A stretch of DNA of 64,000 nt from Natronosalvus vescus. GTDB taxonomy: Archaea > Halobacteriota > Halobacteria > Halobacteriales > Natrialbaceae. Under the pieces are notes generated by a model. It worked only from the letters and a program-made list of their open reading frames with translations. It searched no databases and was not told where the DNA came from. The position numbers and the translations under genes are program-made. Shown piece by piece: positions 9,363 to 18,177 of the stretch. Every line of letters begins with the position of its first letter. Positions within the stretch are counted from its first letter, which is position 1. The stretch covers positions 1,364,001-1,428,000 of the forward strand of contig NZ_CP099546.1 of the NCBI RefSeq assembly GCF_023973145.1. The letters run 5' to 3'.

Positions 9363-9440
9363 TCGGTTACGGTTACCTGTTATCGGTTCCTAACCACGTG
9401 TAATCGGTTGCAGTCTACCTGTTATCGGTTCCCAGGACTG
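9356..9440. repeat. Degenerate tandem repeat spanning the aroE stop codon
   Basis: Four units of about 21 bases share the core C(C/G)TGT(A/T)ATCGGTT. The units begin near 9356, 9376, 9397 and 9418. The first contains the TAA stop of aroE (9360-9362); the rest lie in the intergenic region. The spacers between cores differ, so the array is old or decaying. Confidence 0.75.
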
Positions 9441-9526
9441 TCACTATCTGACGACTCCCGATGATCCACTGAATCATCGACTGCCGTTCGAGTCGACATG
9501 GTCGCTCGTGTCCGATATCAGACGAC

Positions 9527-9534
9527 TTTAAGTA
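9527..9534 (+). promoter_or_regulatory. Candidate TATA box of the HhH-protein gene
   Basis: TTTAAGTA lies about 28 bases before ATG 9558, the spacing of haloarchaeal leaderless promoters. It supports 9558 rather than the upstream in-frame ATG at 9498 as the start. Confidence 0.5.
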
Positions 9535-9557
9535 GCGGTGGAAATTACCCATCAGTA

Positions 9558-10259
9558 ATGGGACTCCTGCAGAAAATACAGTCGTTGCTCGGACTCGATG
9601 GCAACGACACCGACTCGAGATCGACCGACGATCGATCGGTGGGTGTAACCGTCGAACGCGAGCGAGGCGAGCCGACAACAGCGGACGCTGGCGACCTCGA
9701 GGAGCCAGCCGAGCCCAAATCGATCGGAACGGCCGGTGAATCGACCGCAAACGACGAAGACGAACACGAAGACGTGGGTGTGGGTGTGGAGGGTGAAGCC
9801 GAGGATTTCGATGCCGGCGCCGACGAGGGCCAGGCCGATAAAACCGAAAGCAGCGCCGGCGACGCTGACGTCGAGGACGTTGTAACCGAAGCCGAGTCTG
9901 AGACTGACGCCGACGCCGATGCCGACGAATCGGCCGCGGCTGGCACGTCCGCCTCGAGTTCGACTGGATCGATGACGGACGTTCCGGACGAACCCGCGGA
10001 GGCGGTCGAACCGGCCGAAGCAGCAGGGCCAACGACCGAAGACGCCGTCCCGGAAACCGAGAAGCGTCCGGACGAATCCGCGGGCGAACCGGTCACTGTT
10101 ATCAAGGGTATCGGGCCAGCCTACGCGGATCGCCTCGCCGAGGCGGGCATCGAAACGGTTGCTGACCTCGCCGCTGGCGACGCCGACGAACTCGAGGGGA
10201 CGACGGACATCTCGGCGACGCGGATCCAGGGCTGGATCGATCGGGCGAAGGTTCGCTGA
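9558..10259 (+). CDS. Acidic protein with C-terminal helix-hairpin-helix domain
   Basis: 233 residues. A short N-terminal helix (MGLLQKIQSLLGLDG) is followed by about 150 residues of disordered, Asp/Glu/Ala/Ser-rich sequence. The last 50 residues form a helix-hairpin-helix pair (IKGIGPAYADRLAEAGI, TVADLAAGDADEL, then ATRIQGWIDRAK). Such HhH modules bind the DNA backbone without sequence specificity. The N-terminal helix may be a second contact or targeting element. Many haloarchaea carry proteins of this plan, but the role is not known. It lies between aroE and pabB and is probably transcribed alone from its own TATA box. Confidence 0.75.
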   Translation: MGLLQKIQSLLGLDGNDTDSRSTDDRSVGVTVERERGEPTTADAGDLEEPAEPKSIGTAGESTANDEDEHEDVGVGVEGEAEDFDAGADEGQADKTESSAGDADVEDVVTEAESETDADADADESAAAGTSASSSTGSMTDVPDEPAEAVEPAEAAGPTTEDAVPETEKRPDESAGEPVTVIKGIGPAYADRLAEAGIETVADLAAGDADELEGTTDISATRIQGWIDRAKVR

Positions 10260-10367
10260 GAGCGACGGTTCGTTGACCACGATTCCGGTAACAAATTCTC
10301 GCGTCAGTCGCCGGCACCAGACCTCGAAAACCGCAAGAGCGTTAGGCCACCCCTTCGTTGTGAGCAC

Positions 10368-12041
10368 ATGAACGAACCGCGTGTCGTCATCGACGAGGCG
10401 GACGTGCTCCATCTCGTCGAGGCGATCGGGGATGGGGACGAGGGTGGGAACGGGGCCATCGACGGCGCCCCCTCCCTCCGCGTTCCCGTCGAAGTCCGGG
10501 TTTCCGTCGACGATCCATTTCTCGCCTACCGGCGAGCCCGAGACGATTCCGGCGGTGCCTTCTTCGAGACGACAGGCGGCCAGTCGGGATGGGGATACTT
10601 CGGCGTCGAGCCGGTGGAGCGGGTGACGGTCGGCGCTGACGCCGAGATCTGCCCCATCGAATCGGCAGGCCAGCCACCGATCACCGCCGAGGAATCGGAG
10701 GCGACGATCGACACACCCGAGACGATTTCACCGACGCTCGCAGCACTCGAGGGCCTGCTCGAGACGGCGACGCTCGTTCGCGGCGACTGCGACGTGCCCT
10801 ACCCCTGTGGCGTCCTCGGCTGGCTCTCGTACGACGTCGCCCGAGAACTCGAGTCGCTGCCGGGGTCGGCCGTCGACGATCGTGGACTGCCCCGACTGGA
10901 GGTGGGCCTGTTCGACCGCCTCGCCGCCTGGGAGTGTCCTGTCGACGACGGCCCAGTCACGCTTCGGGTGACTGCGTGCCCGCGAATCCATCGGGAGGAG
11001 CTACTCGAGGACGGCGAACTCGAGGACAACTGGGAGGACGTCGCAACGGCGACCTACGAACGCGGTCGCGAGCGTGCGCTCGAGTTAGCACGTTCGGCGG
11101 TCGAGGGCGACCCTACCGTTGGATCGCCTGCAGTGGCCGCCCCGGACGCAACCTTTGAGAGTACCTGCGGGCGCGAGGCGTTCGCCGACCGCGTTCGGCG
11201 GGTCAAGGAGTACGTGCGCGATGGCGACACCTTCCAGGCGAACATCTCTCAGCGACTGGCCGCGCCAGCGGCCGTCAACCCCGTCGCCGCCTACGACGCG
11301 CTCCGCGAGGTGAACCCCGCGCCGTACTCGTGTCTGTTCGAGGGACGAGCCGCCGATCTCGTGAGTGCGAGCCCGGAACTGTTGCTCGAGCGCGACGGCG
11401 ACTTCGTCCGAACGGAGCCGATCGCTGGAACCCGCACGCGCGGTGGGACGAAGGCCGAGGACGAGGCACTCGAGGCGGACTTGCTCGGCGACGACAAAGA
11501 GCGGGCCGAACATGCCATGCTCGTCGACCTCGAGCGGAACGACTTCGGGAAAATCTGTGCCTACGGCAGCGTCGACGTATCGGAGTACCGGCGGGTGGAT
11601 CGCTACTCCGAAGTAATGCACCTCGTCTCGAACGTGACCGGTCGGCTGCGCCCCGACGCATCGCTGGCCGACGCCATCGCGGCAACGTTCCCCGGGGGGA
11701 CGATTACTGGTGCGCCGAAGCCGCGGACGATGGAGATCATCGACGAACTCGAAGACACACGTCGCGGGCCCTACACCGGTGGCGTCGGGATCTTCGGCTT
11801 CGATGGACGAGCGACGATCAACATCATCATCCGGACGCTCGTCCGATACGAGGACGAGTACCACCTCCGTGTGGGTGCCGGGATCGTCCACGACTCCGAC
11901 CCCTACCGGGAGTACGACGAGACGCTCGCGAAAGCCCAGGCGCTGTTGAACGCGATCAACGCCGCGCTCGGCGAGCGGGCGGGGATGGCAGTGTCGCTCG
12001 AGGCCGGCGTCGGGGTTGAGGAGGGTGAGAACGATGACTGA
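10368..12041 (+). CDS. pabB: Aminodeoxychorismate/anthranilate synthase component I
   Basis: 557 residues of the chorismate-binding family. The last 300 residues carry the catalytic core: FQANISQRL, SPELLLERDG, PIAGTRTRG, ERAEHAMLVDLERNDFGKI, SEVMHLVSNVTG, FPGGTITGAPKPRTMEII and GVGIFGFDGRATINIIIRT. It combines chorismate with ammonia from the glutaminase subunit. PIAGTR and VMHxVS resemble TrpE, but the following glutaminase and class IV aminotransferase genes point to p-aminobenzoate synthesis. I therefore favour PabB and hold TrpE as the alternative. The stop overlaps the start of the glutaminase gene. Confidence 0.8.
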   Translation: MNEPRVVIDEADVLHLVEAIGDGDEGGNGAIDGAPSLRVPVEVRVSVDDPFLAYRRARDDSGGAFFETTGGQSGWGYFGVEPVERVTVGADAEICPIESAGQPPITAEESEATIDTPETISPTLAALEGLLETATLVRGDCDVPYPCGVLGWLSYDVARELESLPGSAVDDRGLPRLEVGLFDRLAAWECPVDDGPVTLRVTACPRIHREELLEDGELEDNWEDVATATYERGRERALELARSAVEGDPTVGSPAVAAPDATFESTCGREAFADRVRRVKEYVRDGDTFQANISQRLAAPAAVNPVAAYDALREVNPAPYSCLFEGRAADLVSASPELLLERDGDFVRTEPIAGTRTRGGTKAEDEALEADLLGDDKERAEHAMLVDLERNDFGKICAYGSVDVSEYRRVDRYSEVMHLVSNVTGRLRPDASLADAIAATFPGGTITGAPKPRTMEIIDELEDTRRGPYTGGVGIFGFDGRATINIIIRTLVRYEDEYHLRVGAGIVHDSDPYREYDETLAKAQALLNAINAALGERAGMAVSLEAGVGVEEGENDD

Positions 12042-12792
12042 CGAACCGACGAGGACGACGACGGGAGAAGCGTCCACCAGAATCCTCGTAATCGACAACT
12101 ACGACTCGTTCGTGTACAACCTGGTGCAGTACGTCGGCGAAGTCGCCGACGAGGTGATCGTCCGCCGGAACGACGCGCTGACCCTCGAGGCCGTTCGCGA
12201 CCTCGATCCGACCGGGATCGTCGTCTCGCCCGGGCCGGGCACGCCAGCGGAGGCGGGGATCTCTATTCCGCTCTTCGCCGACCTCGAGCGCCCAATTCTG
12301 GGGGTGTGTCTCGGCCACCAGGCGCTGTGTGCGGCCAACGGGGCACCCGTCGTCTATGCCCCTGAGGTCGTTCACGGCAAGCCGTCGGTGATCGAGCACG
12401 CAGGGGAGGGGCTATTCGAACACCTGCCCGACCGCATCCAGGTCGGTCGCTATCACTCCCTGGCGGTCGAACGTGACGCGCTTCCGGATTCGCTGGTCGA
12501 GACCGCGAGTACGGCCGACGAACGCGACGTGTTGATGGCCGTTCGGCACTGTGAGCGGCCGCACATCGGGGTTCAGTTCCACCCCGAGAGTATTCTGACT
12601 CGAGAGACGGTCGGTGGGAACGGGACAGGCGGGACGGGAAGGACCGACGGGACAGACGGGACAGTCGAAGCAATATCCAGTTCCGCCGATTCCGCCGCCT
12701 CGAGCGGCGAACGGATCTCCCTCGAGATGGGAAAGACGATGATTCGAAACTTCTGTACGCTGGCGGTCGATCACGCCGGGAGGGAGTCGTGA
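12034..12792 (+). CDS. pabA: Aminodeoxychorismate/anthranilate synthase glutaminase subunit
   Basis: 252 residues of the class I glutamine amidotransferase family. It has VIDNYDSFVYNLVQYVGE at the N-terminus, the oxyanion loop SPGPGTP, nucleophile Cys in GVCLGHQALC, and the His-Glu pair in VQFHPESILT. A Gly/Thr-rich insert of about 35 residues follows HPES and is encoded by a short degenerate GGGACAG-type repeat. Start ATG 12034 lies 4 bases after a strong GGAGGGTGA ribosome site and overlaps the pabB stop, which decides it over an earlier TTG. It supplies ammonia to the component I subunit. Confidence 0.88.
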   Translation: MTDEPTRTTTGEASTRILVIDNYDSFVYNLVQYVGEVADEVIVRRNDALTLEAVRDLDPTGIVVSPGPGTPAEAGISIPLFADLERPILGVCLGHQALCAANGAPVVYAPEVVHGKPSVIEHAGEGLFEHLPDRIQVGRYHSLAVERDALPDSLVETASTADERDVLMAVRHCERPHIGVQFHPESILTRETVGGNGTGGTGRTDGTDGTVEAISSSADSAASSGERISLEMGKTMIRNFCTLAVDHAGRES

Positions 12793-13682
12793 CCGACGAC
12801 GGAACCACCGAGCGTCAGTACCACCTCGACGGGGAACTGGTTCCGGCATCAGCCGCAACCGTCAGCGTCGACGACCGGGGTTTTCGCTACGGTGACGGGG
12901 CGTTCGAAACCCTCCGAGCGTACGGCGGACAAATTTTCGAGTGGGAGGCCCACGCCGACCGCCTCGAGCGAACCTGCGAGACGATCGGGCTCGAGCACGG
13001 ACTGTCGCGGACGGAACTCGCACGCCGAATCGACGAGACGCTCGCAGCGAACGACCTCGAGGACGCCTACGTTCGGCTGTCGATCACGCGCGGCGTGCAG
13101 CCGGGGACGTTGACGCCCAGGGAGGACGTCGATCCGACCGTCGTCGTCTACGTCAAGCCACTCCCTCGAGGCGGACGCTCGGGCGACCCCGTCTGGGACG
13201 GGCCGGCGACGGTTCAGACCGTCAAGCGCCGGCGGATTCCCGACGCAGCACTTCCCGTGGACGCGAAGACTCACAACTATCTCAACGGAATATTGGCGAG
13301 ACAGGAGCTGTACGACGCCGACGAGGCCCTCCTCCGTGATATGGACGGCTACGTCGCCGAGGGGACGACGAGCAACCTCTTTTTCGTCGACGAGAACGGC
13401 CTGCACACGCCCACGACCGAGGGGTCGGTGCTCCCGGGAATCACCCGGAAGGTGGTACTCGAGCTCGCCGCCGACACCGGGGTGCCGGGACACGAGGGAT
13501 GGTACCGACCGGACGACATCCGTGAGGCTGACGAGGTCTTCCTGACGAATACAACGTGGGAGATTCGCCCCGTCGAAACGGTCGATGGTATCACGTTCGA
13601 GGGAGAGGACGGCCCGGTTACGACGCTCCTCTCTCGGCTGTTCGACCAGCGGGTCGAGGACGTCTGTTACGCCCCGTCGTAG
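12789..13682 (+). CDS. pabC: Class IV aminotransferase, probable aminodeoxychorismate lyase
   Basis: 297 residues, fold type IV PLP enzyme. It opens with the typical VSVDDRGFRYGDGAFETLR. The PLP lysine is in AKTHNYLNGILARQEL. The cofactor region DGYVAEGTTSNLFFVDENG is followed by LPGITRKVVLELA and EVFLTNTTWEIRPV. Family members include branched-chain aminotransferase, D-amino acid aminotransferase and PabC. The GTG start overlaps the pabA stop (GTGA), so the three genes form a coupled operon. This context supports PabC, which releases pyruvate from 4-amino-4-deoxychorismate to give p-aminobenzoate for folate or pterin synthesis. Confidence 0.8.
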   Translation: MTDDGTTERQYHLDGELVPASAATVSVDDRGFRYGDGAFETLRAYGGQIFEWEAHADRLERTCETIGLEHGLSRTELARRIDETLAANDLEDAYVRLSITRGVQPGTLTPREDVDPTVVVYVKPLPRGGRSGDPVWDGPATVQTVKRRRIPDAALPVDAKTHNYLNGILARQELYDADEALLRDMDGYVAEGTTSNLFFVDENGLHTPTTEGSVLPGITRKVVLELAADTGVPGHEGWYRPDDIREADEVFLTNTTWEIRPVETVDGITFEGEDGPVTTLLSRLFDQRVEDVCYAPS

Positions 13683-13796
13683 CAGCCACCCTGACGACGT
13701 CGCTATTTGGCGGAACGCGCGAGAACGCTGCGACGATATCGTCCGTTCTTGCACAATCCTGCACGCATAAGTGCACCCATCCCGGAGGGACGGCTA

Positions 13797-14951
13797 ATGA
13801 ACGGCAACCGCTTCGGTCGCCTCTTCCAGGTGACCACGTTCGGCGAGAGCCACGGGGAGGCGATGGGCTGTACGATCTCGGGGTGCCCCGCTGGCCTCGA
13901 GCTCACCGAAGACGACATTCAGGCCGACCTCGACCGGCGCAAGCCCGGCCAGTCGATGATCACGACCAGCCGCGGCGAACCCGACGCCGTCTCCATCAAG
14001 TCGGGGATTCAGGACGGCTACACCACGGGGACGCCGATCGGTCTCGTCATCCAGAACAAGGACGCCCGCTCGGGCAAGTACGAGCCGTTCATCACGGCCC
14101 CGCGTCCCTCCCACGGCGACTTCACGTACTCCGCGAAGTTCGGCACCCGGAACTGGGGCGGCGGCGGCCGGTCGTCGGCTCGTGAGACGGTCAACTGGGT
14201 CGCCGCCGGCGCCATTGCCAAGAAAGTGCTATCGCTCGAGGGGATCGAACTCAAAGCCCACGTGAACCAGATCGGGGACGTCGAGGCTCCTGACGTCAGT
14301 TTCGAGGAGATACTCGAGTACAGCGAGGAAAACGACGTGCGGTGTGCCCATCCGGAGACGGCCGAACGTATGCAGGCGCTGATCGAGGAGTACCAGGAAG
14401 CTGGCGATTCGATCGGCGGCTCGATCTACTTCGAGGCCCGCGGCGTTCCCGTCGGCCTCGGTGCTCCACGGTTCGACTCCCTCTCCGCGCGGCTGGGTCA
14501 GGCGTTGATGGCGATTCCTGCGACGACGGCGGTCGAGTTCGGACTCGGGCGGGAGGCTCGCGAGTACTCGGGGAAAGAGCGCAACGACGACTGGGAGTTC
14601 GATTCCGATGGGAACCCGGTACCAGTCGAAAACGACCACGGCGGTATCCAGGGCGGCATCTCGAGTGGCGAACCGATCTACGGGGAGGTCACGCTCCACG
14701 CGCCGACCTCGATTCCGGCCGAACAGCAGACGGTCGACTGGGAGACCGGTGAGGTCGTCGACGACGCACAGGTGATCGGGCGTCACGACCCCGTGCTTCC
14801 GCCGCGTGGCGTCCCCGTCGTCGAGGCGATGCTCGCGCTCACGCTCGTGGACTTCATGCTCCTTTCAGGACGACTCAACCCCGACCGTGTGGATGGAAAT
14901 CCGGGCGAGTACGATACCGAGTATCACCCGAGCAATCCCCGGCGGGAGTGA
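13797..14951 (+). CDS. aroC: Chorismate synthase
   Basis: 384 residues. It begins MNGNRFGRLFQVTTFGESHG with the family signature GESHG. It also has GCPAGLELTEDDIQ, RRKPGQSMITTSR, GTPIGLVIQN, and RNWGGGGRSSARETVNWVAA in the FMN-binding region. Near the C-terminus is RHDPVLPPRGVPVVEAM. The enzyme removes phosphate from EPSP to form chorismate, the substrate of the pab enzymes upstream. ATG 13797 is chosen by family alignment over an earlier in-frame ATG at 13707. The stop codon lies within the first unit of a tandem repeat. Confidence 0.96.
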   Translation: MNGNRFGRLFQVTTFGESHGEAMGCTISGCPAGLELTEDDIQADLDRRKPGQSMITTSRGEPDAVSIKSGIQDGYTTGTPIGLVIQNKDARSGKYEPFITAPRPSHGDFTYSAKFGTRNWGGGGRSSARETVNWVAAGAIAKKVLSLEGIELKAHVNQIGDVEAPDVSFEEILEYSEENDVRCAHPETAERMQALIEEYQEAGDSIGGSIYFEARGVPVGLGAPRFDSLSARLGQALMAIPATTAVEFGLGREAREYSGKERNDDWEFDSDGNPVPVENDHGGIQGGISSGEPIYGEVTLHAPTSIPAEQQTVDWETGEVVDDAQVIGRHDPVLPPRGVPVVEAMLALTLVDFMLLSGRLNPDRVDGNPGEYDTEYHPSNPRRE

Positions 14952-15075
14952 TCGACGGGCGAACTGACGGGAGTGATCGGCAGACGAGAACGGACGTGAT
15001 CGACTTGTGATCTGGCGGGAATGATCGCCAGGCGACTGGCTTGGGTGATCGGCAGGCGATAACGGGTGTGACGAC
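14940..15075. repeat. Degenerate tandem repeat spanning the aroC stop codon
   Basis: Five imperfect units of about 23-26 bases share a GGGAGTGATCG(A/G)CxGxCGA core. The first contains the aroC TGA at 14949-14951. A sixth, weaker unit may follow. The array fills about half of the gap before the oxidoreductase operon. Confidence 0.75.
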
Positions 15076-15119
15076 ACCTGGCTGGTGGTCGCGCTCGCTC
15101 GAGCGCCCATCCAAACCTA

Positions 15120-15295
15120 CCGCTGGTCAGAAGTAAACAATCAATCTGTTTCTCGAGTTATTCATGAACAATCTTGATCAATCTTCCACGGCTATTCATT
15201 CTTCATGAAAGATCCTTGGTAATCTATAGCAAAGGCTTTAGGTTCGCTGGGGCAAAAATTCGAGTACTGCTGGCCAACGAGGCCGCTTATCCACC
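15120..15295 (+). promoter_or_regulatory. AT-rich control region of the 2-oxoacid oxidoreductase operon
   Basis: This stretch is much richer in A and T than its surroundings. It contains two copies of the perfect palindrome TTCATGAA (15161-15168 and 15202-15209), 41 bases apart or about four helical turns. Between them is a third palindrome, TTGATCAA, at about 15174. It is suited to binding one regulator at two sites on the same DNA face. No gene was found here. The TATA box could be the CTTTAGG at 15236 or the CTTATCC at 15287. Confidence 0.55.
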
Positions 15296-17197
15296 ATGAG
15301 CGATCATGAACTTATCTGGCGAGTCGCAGGGGGTTCCGGAGACGGGATCGACTCGACGAGCCAGAACTTCGCGAAGGCCCTCATGCGGTCGGGCCTCGAC
15401 GTGTTCACCCACCGACATTATCCGTCGCGGATCCGCGGTGGCCACACCTACGTCGAGATCCGTGCCGCAGGGCACGATGTACAGTCACGAGGCGACGGCT
15501 ACAACTTCCTGCTTGCACTGGGTGACTCCTTCGCCCGGAACCCACAGGAAGAAGCATACTACGGCAACGAAGAGCTCAAGCCGCTCTCGGAGAACCTCGA
15601 CGAACTCCGTGAGGGCGGGATCATCGTCTACGACTCGGGACTCCTCTCGGAGGACGACATCGCCGAACTGAACCTCGAGGAACGTGCCGAGGAGAACGAC
15701 TGGCACGTCTTCCCGATCGATCTTCGAGCGATGGCCAAAGAACACGGTCGAGAGGTCATGCGGAACACCGCCGGTGTCGGTGTGACGGCCGCGCTGCTCG
15801 AGATGGATCTCTCCCACATCGAGGATCTGATGACGGACGCGATGCCCGAGAAGATCCTCGAGCCGAACCTCGAAATCCTCCACGACGCCTACGAGATGGT
15901 GCAGGAGGACTACGAGTTCGAGCACGACCTTCGAATCCCCACGGGCGACCACGACGAAGAGCAGGCGCTGCTCTCGGGCTCGAACGCGATCGCCTACGGC
16001 GCACTCGACTCGGGCTGTCGGTTCATCGCGGGCTACCCGATGACGCCGTGGACGGACGTGTTCACCATCATGTCCCAGCACCTGCCCGACATGGGCGGGA
16101 TCTCCGAGCAGGTCGAAGACGAGATTGCCGCGGCCGCACTCGCCGTCGGGGCGAGCCACGCCGGCGCGAAAGCCATGTCCGGTTCCTCCGGCGGTGGCTT
16201 TGCGCTGATGAGCGAACCGCTCGGCCTCGCGGAGATGACCGAAACGCCGATCGTCCTCCTCGAGTCGATGCGCGCCGGCCCCTCGACCGGGATGCCGACG
16301 AAACCCGAGCAGGGCGACCTCGAGTTCACCCTCTACACGAGCCAGGGTGACTCCGCCCGCGTCGTTTTCGCGCCGGGTACCATCGCCGAAGCCTACGAGC
16401 AGACGCGACTGGCGTTCCACATCGCCTACGAGTACCAGATCCCGACGATCATCATGTACGACCAGAAGCTGAGCGGGGAGAACTCGAACATCCCCGTCAG
16501 CTTCCTCGACCGCGAGCCGGATCCGTCGCTGGGCTCGACGCTCACCGAGGCGGAACTCGCGGAGATGCCCCACGACGCCTCTGGGAAGTTCCACCGTTTC
16601 CAGCACGACGTCGAAAACGGCGTCAGCCCGCGCTCCTTGCCGGGCCAGAAGGATGGTCGCTTCCTCGCGACCGGGAACGAGCACACGCCGGAAGGACACA
16701 TCTCCGAGGATGCGGACAACCGCGTGGCCCAGATGGATCGCCGGATCGAGAAACTCGACGCCATCCGTCGCGAACTCGACGAAGAACACGAGTCGAACCA
16801 GACGTACGTCGGCGACGAGTCGGCTGACTTCGGCATCATCACCTGGGGATCCGCCCAGGGTGCCGTCGTCGAGGCGACCGAGCGCCTGAACGACCAGGGC
16901 CACTCGGTCAAGGCCGTCGGCGTCTCGGACATGATGCCGTTCCCCGAGGCCGAACTCACCGAGTTCATCGAGAGCGTCGACCAGGCGATGGTCGTCGAGA
17001 TGAACGCCACGGCGCAGTTCCGCGGCCTCATCCAGAAGGAACTCGGCCGCTACGGTGAGAAACTGACCAGCCTGCTCAAATACAACGGCAACCCGTTCGA
17101 ACCCGCCGAGATCGTCGAAGGCTACGAACTCAACGTCGAGGGTTCGGACGCGGAGCCGACCGCGCAGGTTCGCATCGAACCCGCTGCAGGTGACTGA
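15296..17197 (+). CDS. porA: 2-oxoacid:ferredoxin oxidoreductase, alpha subunit (probably pyruvate)
   Basis: 633 residues. The N-terminal third is the gamma domain (GGSGDGIDSTSQNFAKAL, HRHYPSRIRGGHTY, LALGDSFARN). It is fused to the alpha pyrimidine-binding domain (SGSNAIAYGALDSGCRFIAGYPMTPWTD, MSGSSGGGFALMSE, MRAGPSTGMPTKPEQGDL). The C-terminal domain has DFGIITWGSAQGAVVEA. With the beta subunit it oxidises a 2-oxoacid to acyl-CoA and reduces ferredoxin. Haloarchaea use two such enzymes, for pyruvate and 2-oxoglutarate. From memory the size (633 plus 310 residues) fits Halobacterium pyruvate oxidoreductase better. The substrate remains an inference. Confidence 0.85.
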   Translation: MSDHELIWRVAGGSGDGIDSTSQNFAKALMRSGLDVFTHRHYPSRIRGGHTYVEIRAAGHDVQSRGDGYNFLLALGDSFARNPQEEAYYGNEELKPLSENLDELREGGIIVYDSGLLSEDDIAELNLEERAEENDWHVFPIDLRAMAKEHGREVMRNTAGVGVTAALLEMDLSHIEDLMTDAMPEKILEPNLEILHDAYEMVQEDYEFEHDLRIPTGDHDEEQALLSGSNAIAYGALDSGCRFIAGYPMTPWTDVFTIMSQHLPDMGGISEQVEDEIAAAALAVGASHAGAKAMSGSSGGGFALMSEPLGLAEMTETPIVLLESMRAGPSTGMPTKPEQGDLEFTLYTSQGDSARVVFAPGTIAEAYEQTRLAFHIAYEYQIPTIIMYDQKLSGENSNIPVSFLDREPDPSLGSTLTEAELAEMPHDASGKFHRFQHDVENGVSPRSLPGQKDGRFLATGNEHTPEGHISEDADNRVAQMDRRIEKLDAIRRELDEEHESNQTYVGDESADFGIITWGSAQGAVVEATERLNDQGHSVKAVGVSDMMPFPEAELTEFIESVDQAMVVEMNATAQFRGLIQKELGRYGEKLTSLLKYNGNPFEPAEIVEGYELNVEGSDAEPTAQVRIEPAAGD

Positions 17198-17199
17198 CC

Positions 17200-18132
17200 A
17201 TGAGTGCATTCAACGCAATCGGAGACGACCGCGAGATCGACCGTAACGAGTTTACGCCCGGTCTCGAGCCCCAGCCGACCTGGTGTCCAGGATGCGGTGA
17301 CTTCGGCGTCCTCAAGGCGCTGAAACAGGCGCTTCCGGAAGTCGGACTCACCCCCGAGGAAGTCCTGACCGTCACCGGAATCGGTTGCTCGGGCAAGCTG
17401 AACAGCTACCTCGACACATACGGGTTCCACACGATCCACGGCCGCTCGCTGCCGGTTGCTCGCGCCGCAAAACTCGCGAACGACGGCCTCGAGGTCATCG
17501 CCGCCGGCGGTGACGGCGACGGCTACGGGATCGGTGGCAACCACTTCATGCACACGGCTCGAGAGAACCACGACATGACCTACATCGTGTTCAACAACGA
17601 GGTCTTCGGCCTGACGAAGGGCCAGACCTCGCCGACGAGCCCGAAAGGCCACACGTCGAAGACGACGCCGCACGGTAACGCCAAGTCGCCGATCCGGCCG
17701 CTCTCGCTGGCGCTGACCTCGGGGGCGACCTACATCGCTCGTACCGCGGCGGTGAACCCGAACCAGGCCAAAGAGATCATCAAGGAGGCCATCGAGCACG
17801 ACGGCTTCGCGCACATCGACTTCCTGACCCAATGTCCGACCTGGAACAAGGACGCCCGCCAGTACGTCCCGTACGTCGACGTCCAGGAGTCCGACGACTA
17901 CGACTTCGACGTCCACGACCGTCAGGAGGCCCAGGAGATGATGTTCGAGACCGAAAACGCGCTCTACGAGGGTACCGTCCTCACTGGCCGGTACTTCGTC
18001 GACGAACGCCCGTCCTACCAGCAACAGAAGAAGGAGCTGGGCGAGATGCCCGAAGAGCCGCTCGCGGAGCGGTACTTCGACGAGGACGCCGAGTGGGAGC
18101 GCAGCTACGACCTGCTCGAGCGACACAAGTAG
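17200..18132 (+). CDS. porB: 2-oxoacid:ferredoxin oxidoreductase, beta subunit (probably pyruvate)
   Basis: 310 residues, the thiamine diphosphate subunit. WCPGCGDFGVLKAL provides a CxxC pair for the single Fe-S cluster, with GIGCSGKLNSYL contributing more Cys. The TPP/Mg motif is AAGGDGDGYGIGGNHF with FNNEVFGLTKGQTSPTS downstream. A C-terminal tail of about 70 acidic residues extends beyond the TPP domain. The gene starts 2 bases after the alpha stop, in the order usual for haloarchaea. A hairpin terminator follows directly, so the operon holds two genes. Confidence 0.88.
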   Translation: MSAFNAIGDDREIDRNEFTPGLEPQPTWCPGCGDFGVLKALKQALPEVGLTPEEVLTVTGIGCSGKLNSYLDTYGFHTIHGRSLPVARAAKLANDGLEVIAAGGDGDGYGIGGNHFMHTARENHDMTYIVFNNEVFGLTKGQTSPTSPKGHTSKTTPHGNAKSPIRPLSLALTSGATYIARTAAVNPNQAKEIIKEAIEHDGFAHIDFLTQCPTWNKDARQYVPYVDVQESDDYDFDVHDRQEAQEMMFETENALYEGTVLTGRYFVDERPSYQQQKKELGEMPEEPLAERYFDEDAEWERSYDLLERHK

Positions 18133-18135
18133 TCG

Positions 18136-18177
18136 AATCGACGACGACGTCGATTTTCATCTCGATTTTCTTTTCTT
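18136..18177 (+). terminator. Hairpin terminator after the oxidoreductase operon
   Basis: A perfect 8-base stem AATCGACG / CGTCGATT with a 4-base loop (18136-18155) is followed by three runs of four T in 18154-18175. It begins 4 bases after the porB stop. Confidence 0.75.

Noticed and set aside
9552-10412. 286-codon minus-strand frame over the HhH-protein gene
   Set aside because: It mirrors the Asp/Glu-rich repeats of the true gene as Val/Phe/Ser-rich sequence. The plus frame has an HhH domain and a TATA box.
15485-17209. 574-codon open frame on the minus strand opposite porA
   Set aside because: It lies wholly antisense to a conserved enzyme gene and reads as Val/Leu/Arg-rich sequence without domains. 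Long antisense frames are expected at this GC content.
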